A DNA stretch of 9,795 bases from an uncultured Oscillospiraceae bacterium (GTDB lineage Bacteria; Bacillota; Clostridia; Oscillospirales; Acutalibacteraceae). The DNA lies in the NCBI GenBank assembly GCA_900552285.1, contig URYV01000053.1:1-9795 (forward strand). The letters run 5' to 3'. The notes beneath the pieces were generated by a model, which made no database searches, was not told where the DNA came from, and saw only the letters and a program-made list of their open reading frames with translations. Below, piece after piece: positions 6,197 to 9,795 of the stretch. The position numbers and the translations under genes are program-made. Positions within the stretch are counted from its first letter, which is position 1, and every line of letters starts with the position of its first letter.

Positions 6197-7420
6197 TTAT
6201 TTAACGGTTTTTCCGTCATATAAATCGCTGCCACCGAGAATTACCTCGTCATACATACGAATTCCCGAAGAACTTTGAACATCGTTTTTACATATAACAT
6301 AATTTGAATCCGAATACAGAATTTCAATGGGCTTAAAAACAGCGTTAATTCCCGAAAGAACATACACGCCCGTCACACCGTCGGACACCCTAACGGCCCC
6401 CGAGGAAATTTTAAGTCCGCTGTAACTTCCGACGCATATCTCGACCTTTTCGCATCTCACTCCGGTGAGCTCAAAGCTCATGCGGTCGCATTTAAGGGCG
6501 ACCATGCTTTGGTCGGAGGAATAATCGGGGTTAACCGCCGCAACCGTACAAAGCAGACGTTCGGAGGTCACGCCAGGAAGAAAAGCCGAAATCTGGTTTC
6601 CGACAACAAGCCTTTTTGCAACGGCGGTGCTGATGTTTGCGGCAATATACCATTCGTTGCCTACAATGACTTTTCCGACGGCAGATTCCTGCTTTTGGGG
6701 CTCGGCCGACAGCTCTTGAACGAGACGTTCAACCGAAAGCCCGGCAATATCCGACGAAGAAAGTCTTCCCTCATATCCGTCTACTCCGTTGACAAAATAT
6801 CCTGCATTTTGGCAAACAATTCCCGTGGGAGAACCGACAGACGATTCAAGAGACTGCTTTTCCGAGGTGAGCGCCGCAATTTCCGACTCAAAACCGGTCG
6901 AGCCGCCCACAGCCATCTGCTTTTTTTCCATATTTTCAAGCAATTCGTCGGCAAACTCGGCATATCCGCGAAGGTTGCCGGTATCGGTCAGCGACAGCAT
7001 ATCGCTTATATTTTTTTGAATTTTCGAATCTATAAACTCCGCCCCTGCGTTGACCTGTCTGTTGGAGGTTTGAAGCGACTCGAGACGTTCAAGAGTCTTA
7101 TCGATTTCGATAATGCGGTTTTTGGCGGCCGCCTGTTGCTCGGCGGAAAAAATCTCGGCAACGGTGCTCTCGGCCTGAACCTTGCTTCCGCTTTGCTGGC
7201 AGTATCCGATAACCCCGCCCGATGTCTGCGCCGAAACGACCTCCTCGTCGCGGATTATGTATGCGTCTGCCGAAATTTTATCGTCAAATTCATAAAAGAG
7301 GGCAAATTCTGTGGTGATATTTTTGCTTAAAACATTGTGCAGCTGGAATATAAGATAAAGCAGCACAAAGACCGAAACGGCAACAGAAATAACGACTCTG
7401 CCCTTTCTTGTTTTAAACAT
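6197..7420 (-). CDS. HlyD-type membrane-anchored periplasmic-adaptor-like protein
   Basis: Probable envelope adaptor protein of the HlyD/membrane fusion type; function unknown. The 407-residue protein starts with a positively charged MFKTRKGR and one transmembrane segment at about 8-27, placing the rest outside the membrane. Residues 64-91 resemble the first half of a barrel-sandwich (lipoyl-like) domain, with SGGVIGY and a Gly/Val pattern. A helical coiled-coil segment covers about 93-195, and 199-215 resembles the second half, with GIVCQNAGYFVNGVDG. A beta-rich part follows, and a membrane-proximal-type segment near 335-375 includes GVYVLSG and FKPIEILYSDSNYV. Classical relatives pair with an ABC or RND transporter, but none is encoded within the window. 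The start is supported by AAGGTG 6 bases before the ATG. Domain calls are by eye, so family confidence is good and role is open. Confidence 0.8.
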   Translation of the reverse strand: MFKTRKGRVVISVAVSVFVLLYLIFQLHNVLSKNITTEFALFYEFDDKISADAYIIRDEEVVSAQTSGGVIGYCQQSGSKVQAESTVAEIFSAEQQAAAKNRIIEIDKTLERLESLQTSNRQVNAGAEFIDSKIQKNISDMLSLTDTGNLRGYAEFADELLENMEKKQMAVGGSTGFESEIAALTSEKQSLESSVGSPTGIVCQNAGYFVNGVDGYEGRLSSSDIAGLSVERLVQELSAEPQKQESAVGKVIVGNEWYIAANISTAVAKRLVVGNQISAFLPGVTSERLLCTVAAVNPDYSSDQSMVALKCDRMSFELTGVRCEKVEICVGSYSGLKISSGAVRVSDGVTGVYVLSGINAVFKPIEILYSDSNYVICKNDVQSSSGIRMYDEVILGGSDLYDGKTVK

Positions 7421-7435
7421 AATATCACCTTCTTT

Positions 7436-7654
7436 TTATTCGTTTAAATCAATATTTCGTGAAGGAACGATGGTGGAAATGGCGTGCTTATAAACAAGAT
7501 TTTGTTTTCCTTCGTTTTCAAGCACCACGGTAAAGCTGTCAAAGCCTCTCACCGTTCCCTTAAACTGAAACCCGTTGGTAAGAAAGACGGTCAAACTTAT
7601 TCCGCTCTTTCTCGCCTGATTTAAAAAGCTGTCCTGTAAATTTAATTTTGTCAT
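7436..7654 (-). CDS. hfq: RNA chaperone Hfq
   Basis: Sm-like hexameric RNA chaperone that binds small RNAs and A-rich RNA segments. The 72 residues match Gram-positive Hfq end to end: NLQDSFLNQARK at the N-terminal helix, the Sm1 region with TVFLTNGFQFKGTVRGFDSFTVVLE, and the Sm2 motif LVYKHAISTI. It has only a very short C-terminal tail, as in B. subtilis Hfq and unlike E. coli Hfq. I chose the ATG at 7654. A GTG three codons upstream (7663) lies inside the Shine-Dalgarno sequence itself and is unlikely to be used. The gene follows miaA, the usual order in both Firmicutes and Proteobacteria. Its ribosome binding site lies in one arm of a perfect 10-bp inverted repeat. Confidence 0.97.
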   Translation of the reverse strand: MTKLNLQDSFLNQARKSGISLTVFLTNGFQFKGTVRGFDSFTVVLENEGKQNLVYKHAISTIVPSRNIDLNE

Positions 7655-7685
7655 TTTTCTCACCTTTCTTTTTTCGGTGAGAAAA
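7655..7685 (-). promoter_or_regulatory. Inverted repeat/hairpin covering the hfq ribosome binding site
   Basis: Read on the mRNA strand, the arm TTTTCTCACC (7676-7685) is followed by the 11-nt loop GAAAAAAGAAA (7665-7675) and then the exact complement GGTGAGAAAA (7655-7664). The second arm contains most of the hfq Shine-Dalgarno sequence and ends immediately before the ATG. The first arm starts 5 bases after the miaA stop codon. Seen directly: a perfect 10-bp repeat with four G-C pairs. Inferred: the hairpin lowers hfq translation unless it is opened by a ribosome finishing miaA or by a factor binding the loop. It is not a convincing terminator because no U-tract follows. Confidence 0.7.
7659..7667 (-). 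promoter_or_regulatory. hfq ribosome binding site that decides the start
   Basis: The mRNA reads AAAGGTGAG here, a strong match to the anti-Shine-Dalgarno sequence, 4 bases before the ATG at 7654. This favours that ATG over the in-frame GTG at 7661-7663, which is part of the site. Its GGTGAG part is paired in the predicted hairpin. Confidence 0.85.
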
Positions 7686-7690
7686 TCATA

Positions 7691-8629
7691 TCACATATTT
7701 ACAAAATTTTCCACAATTTTCTTTGCTTTTTCAAAAACTTCCTGTCGACAAATTTCGTCAGCATATATCCAGTTTATGCGGCCGTCCCTTTTAAACCATG
7801 TAAACTGGCGCTTTGCATAACGGCGGCTTTCCTGTTTTATTTTGTCGGCCGCCTCGTCAAGCGAAACTCTCCCTTCAAAATAAGGAATAAGCTCCTTGAC
7901 GCCTATGGCCTGCATCCCCGTTCCGTTTACATTGTTCTTTATAATATACTCGGCCTCGTCAACAAGTCCGTTTTCAAGCATTATATCCACCCGCTTGTTT
8001 ATACGGTCGTAGAGCTTTTGCCTGTCCCGATAGGTAATTCCCACCGCGCACAAATCGTAGGGCGAGGGCTCCTTTTTTGACTCCTTAAGCTGTTCCGAGG
8101 GAGTTTTTCCCGTGGCATAATAAATTTCAAGACCTCTGATTACTCTTTTTCGGTCGTTCGGACTTATTTTTTCGGCGGCAATCGGGTCGATTGAAGAAAG
8201 CTCCGCATAAAGGGCTTCGCCGCCCTCCATGTCAAATCTTACTTCAAGCTTTTTTCTTATGTCGGCATCAAATCCGTCATCCAAAAAATTTATGTTGTCG
8301 ACGACCGTCGAATAATAAAGCCCGGTTCCTCCCGTCAAAAGGGGAAGCTTTCCCCGTCCGTGGATTTCTTTTATTGTTTCGTGGGCAAGCTTTGCATATT
8401 TCGACACCGAAAAGCTGTCGCCCGCCTTTAAAATTCCCACCAAATGATGAGGAGCACGGGACAACTCATCGGCCGTGGGGCTTGCCGTCGCAATTGGAGC
8501 AAAATCGTAAATCTGCATGGAATCACAGGACACGACCTCGCCGTCGAATGCGTTTGCAAGGCCGATTGCAAGGTCGGTTTTTCCGCCGGCGGTGGGTCCG
8601 ACGACTGCCGCAAGTTTTATTTTTGACAT
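7691..8629 (-). CDS. miaA: tRNA dimethylallyltransferase (tRNA A37 isopentenyltransferase)
   Basis: Transfers a dimethylallyl group from DMAPP to N6 of A37 in tRNAs reading codons that start with U. The 312 residues show the P-loop GPTAGGKT at 11-18, the DSMQIY motif at 36-41, PHHLVGI at 60-66, the TGGTGLYY motif at 99-106, NDRKRVIRGLEIYYATGK at 158-175 and the C-terminal RRYAKRQFTWFKRD at 269-282. The segment after DSMQIY, usually close to G-x-D-I-G-T-A-K-P-T, here reads FAPIATASPT, so the usual Lys is Ser. The usual IGYKE reads IGVKE at 242-246. The other core motifs are intact, so the enzyme is probably active. The start follows the mutL stop by 6 bases, and its ribosome binding site (AGGGTG) lies in the end of mutL. 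Mismatch-repair gene next to miaA and hfq is a classic order. Confidence 0.97.
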   Translation of the reverse strand: MSKIKLAAVVGPTAGGKTDLAIGLANAFDGEVVSCDSMQIYDFAPIATASPTADELSRAPHHLVGILKAGDSFSVSKYAKLAHETIKEIHGRGKLPLLTGGTGLYYSTVVDNINFLDDGFDADIRKKLEVRFDMEGGEALYAELSSIDPIAAEKISPNDRKRVIRGLEIYYATGKTPSEQLKESKKEPSPYDLCAVGITYRDRQKLYDRINKRVDIMLENGLVDEAEYIIKNNVNGTGMQAIGVKELIPYFEGRVSLDEAADKIKQESRRYAKRQFTWFKRDGRINWIYADEICRQEVFEKAKKIVENFVNM

Positions 8630-8635
8630 AATATT

Positions 8636-9795
8636 TTACACCCTGCCGAACTGTTTTTCAAGCTCATATTTTGAAAGCCACACCGCAACGGGTCGGCCGT
8701 GGGGACAATAACGTATGCTGTCGTCTCTGATTATCTGCTCGGCAAGAGCGATAAGCTCGGCTCTGTCGGACTTGTCCCCCGCCTTGACGGCGGCGCGGCA
8801 GGCAATCGAATGGTATATCCACTCCTGCTTTTCGGTGGAAACGACGTTCGGATTTTCCGAAAGACGTTTTGCTATTTCTTCAATAAGCTCGGATACGCTT
8901 TCTCCGTCAAGATTCATGGGAACCGAACGAATAACAACCGAACCCATGCCGAAGTCCTCGGCGATTATGCCGGCGTTTTTAAGAAGCTCGAGACTGTCGA
9001 GAAGAACGGTATATTCGGTCTTTCTCAGCGTTACGGTAACGGGAGAGAGCAGCATCTGCGCCGACGGAGCACTGTGATTTTCGCAAAGCTTATTAAAAAG
9101 AATTCGTTCGTGGGCGGCGTGCTTGTCGATAAGCAGCAGCTTTTTGCCCACCTCCATAATAACATAGGTTGCAAAAGCTTCGCCCACAAAAATCGGAGTA
9201 GGTAAATTGTCGTCCTCAACGATTTCGGCCGAAACGTCTTTGATTTTTTCTGCTTCATCGTTCTTTTGAGCGGAAAAATTTGAAATTTTGGTTCTTTCGG
9301 GTTCAAAAGAGCTTTCAGCCGCTTTTTCTTCGGTCGAATCGGCTTGCTCGGCAGGCTTTCTGACCTCGATAACGCGGTTGTAAAGGCTTCCCTCCTGTTT
9401 TAAAACGGGAGAGGGCTCCGGTGCTTTGACGGCGGAAATGTGTTCGGCAGGTTTGTTAAGAGCAGCGGTATCGGCTGCGGCGGATTTCTGAGCGAAAACA
9501 AATTTCTGCTGAGCAAACATATTGCTCTTTTTATAAAGACTTTCGGGTTTTGTAAAAGCGGGAGCCGATTTTTGCTCGGGAAGCTTTGCCTCCGGACGGG
9601 TATCGCCCGCGGCAAGGGCATTTTTCACGCCGTAATAGACGGCGCCGAAAACGGGTTTTTCGTTTGTAAACCTGACCTCAAGCTTGGCAGGATGAACATT
9701 GACGTCAACGGCGCTGGGAGGAAATTTAATGTGCAGCACACAGGCGGGGTATTTGCCGACCATTATGGAATTGCGGTAGGCCTCGTTAAGGGCGG
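8636..9795 (-). CDS. mutL: DNA mismatch repair protein MutL, endonuclease type (5' end outside window)
   Basis: C-terminal 385 residues of MutL; the reading frame stays open to the right edge, so the N-terminal ATPase part (roughly 270-280 residues) is missing. The fragment begins with ALNEAYRNSIMVGKYPA, then VDVNVHPAKLEVRF, the end of the conserved ATPase/transducer region with its conserved Lys. A Lys/Glu/Ala/Pro-rich, probably disordered linker of about 140 residues follows. The C-terminal dimerisation/nuclease domain starts near PTPIFVGEAF. Its endonuclease motifs are DKHAAHE (9107-9127), ACR, and CPHGRP (8690-8707), which are absent from the E. coli-type MutL. QMLLSP (9041-9058) matches the beta-clamp binding pattern Q-x-x-L-x-P. 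The last Glu of the D-x-H-A-x2-E-x4-E motif is Asn here. MutL presumably nicks the unmatched strand during repair; mutS is not visible. Confidence 0.97.
   Translation of the reverse strand, partial: ALNEAYRNSIMVGKYPACVLHIKFPPSAVDVNVHPAKLEVRFTNEKPVFGAVYYGVKNALAAGDTRPEAKLPEQKSAPAFTKPESLYKKSNMFAQQKFVFAQKSAAADTAALNKPAEHISAVKAPEPSPVLKQEGSLYNRVIEVRKPAEQADSTEEKAAESSFEPERTKISNFSAQKNDEAEKIKDVSAEIVEDDNLPTPIFVGEAFATYVIMEVGKKLLLIDKHAAHERILFNKLCENHSAPSAQMLLSPVTVTLRKTEYTVLLDSLELLKNAGIIAEDFGMGSVVIRSVPMNLDGESVSELIEEIAKRLSENPNVVSTEKQEWIYHSIACRAAVKAGDKSDRAELIALAEQIIRDDSIRYCPHGRPVAVWLSKYELEKQFGRV

Larger units (their letters stand above)
1..9795 (-). other. Probable single polycistronic unit mutL-miaA-hfq-adaptor-yggS-sepF-divIVA-ileS-lspA-rluD
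   Basis: All ten genes share one strand. The gaps, going down the transcript, are 6, 36, 15, 15, 26, 20, 27 and 1 bases, and then lspA and rluD overlap by 26 bases. None of the gaps holds a stem followed by a U-tract, or a convincing -35/-10 pair. Co-transcription is an inference from this compact layout; promoters within coding sequence cannot be ruled out by eye. Both ends of the unit lie outside the window. Confidence 0.65.

Noticed and set aside
6509..7330. Plus-strand open frame of 273 codons opposite the HlyD-like gene
   Set aside because: The minus-strand frame has a good ribosome binding site, a signal-anchor and adaptor-like domains; the plus-strand product is Arg/Lys/Gly-rich without such features.
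7655..7685. The hfq leader inverted repeat as a transcription terminator
   Set aside because: Neither strand has a run of U after the stem, and the stem is only 40 percent G-C; the arm instead coincides with the hfq ribosome binding site.
1..9795. CRISPR arrays, tRNA/rRNA genes, insertion sequences, prophage or defence genes
   Set aside because: Looked for and not seen: almost every base is accounted for by ten housekeeping-type genes on one strand, and no direct-repeat array or transposase or integrase motif is present.

Overview
This window is one dense, single-strand stretch of core chromosome from a low-to-mid GC Gram-positive bacterium, most likely a clostridial (Oscillospirales/Ruminococcaceae-like) anaerobe. 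The assignment rests on established knowledge of gene order: mutL-miaA-hfq is a common Firmicutes block, and YggS/YlmE-SepF-DivIVA-IleS-LspA-RluD is the Firmicutes division-cluster-to-ileS block. DivIVA, SepF, the bacterial-type IleS with a C-terminal zinc finger, and a MutL with endonuclease motifs all fit. I could not run any search, so the genus is inference.

Every gene reads on the minus strand, so transcription runs from the right edge of the window to the left. In that order: mutL (3' part only), miaA, hfq, a HlyD-type membrane-anchored adaptor protein, a YggS-type PLP protein, sepF, divIVA, ileS, lspA and a RluD-type pseudouridine synthase (5' part only). Gaps between genes run from 1 to about 37 bases, lspA and rluD overlap by 26 bases, and most starts have a recognisable Shine-Dalgarno sequence. 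I see no terminator, no convincing promoter, no RNA gene, no mobile element, no CRISPR array, and no gene-free stretch over 300 bases. The layout fits one long transcript with translational coupling.

The right part (about 7.4-9.8 kb) holds genome and RNA maintenance: mismatch repair, the tRNA isopentenyl modification enzyme, and the RNA chaperone Hfq. The middle (about 4.0-7.4 kb) holds envelope and division genes: an adaptor protein with no visible transporter partner, a PLP-homeostasis protein, the FtsZ anchor SepF and the pole/septum scaffold DivIVA. The left part (1-4.0 kb) holds isoleucyl-tRNA synthetase, lipoprotein signal peptidase and a 23S rRNA pseudouridine synthase.

Most of the window is ordinary housekeeping sequence. 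The best candidate for something undescribed is small: a perfect 10-bp inverted repeat between miaA and hfq that would hide the hfq ribosome binding site in a hairpin with an 11-nt all-purine, A-rich loop. That loop looks like a possible Hfq binding site, which suggests translational autoregulation. Other points worth a look are the orphan HlyD-like adaptor in a division operon, an A10 tract where loss of one base would fuse LspA to RluD, eight tandem 11-residue repeats in DivIVA, and changed motif residues in MutL and MiaA.
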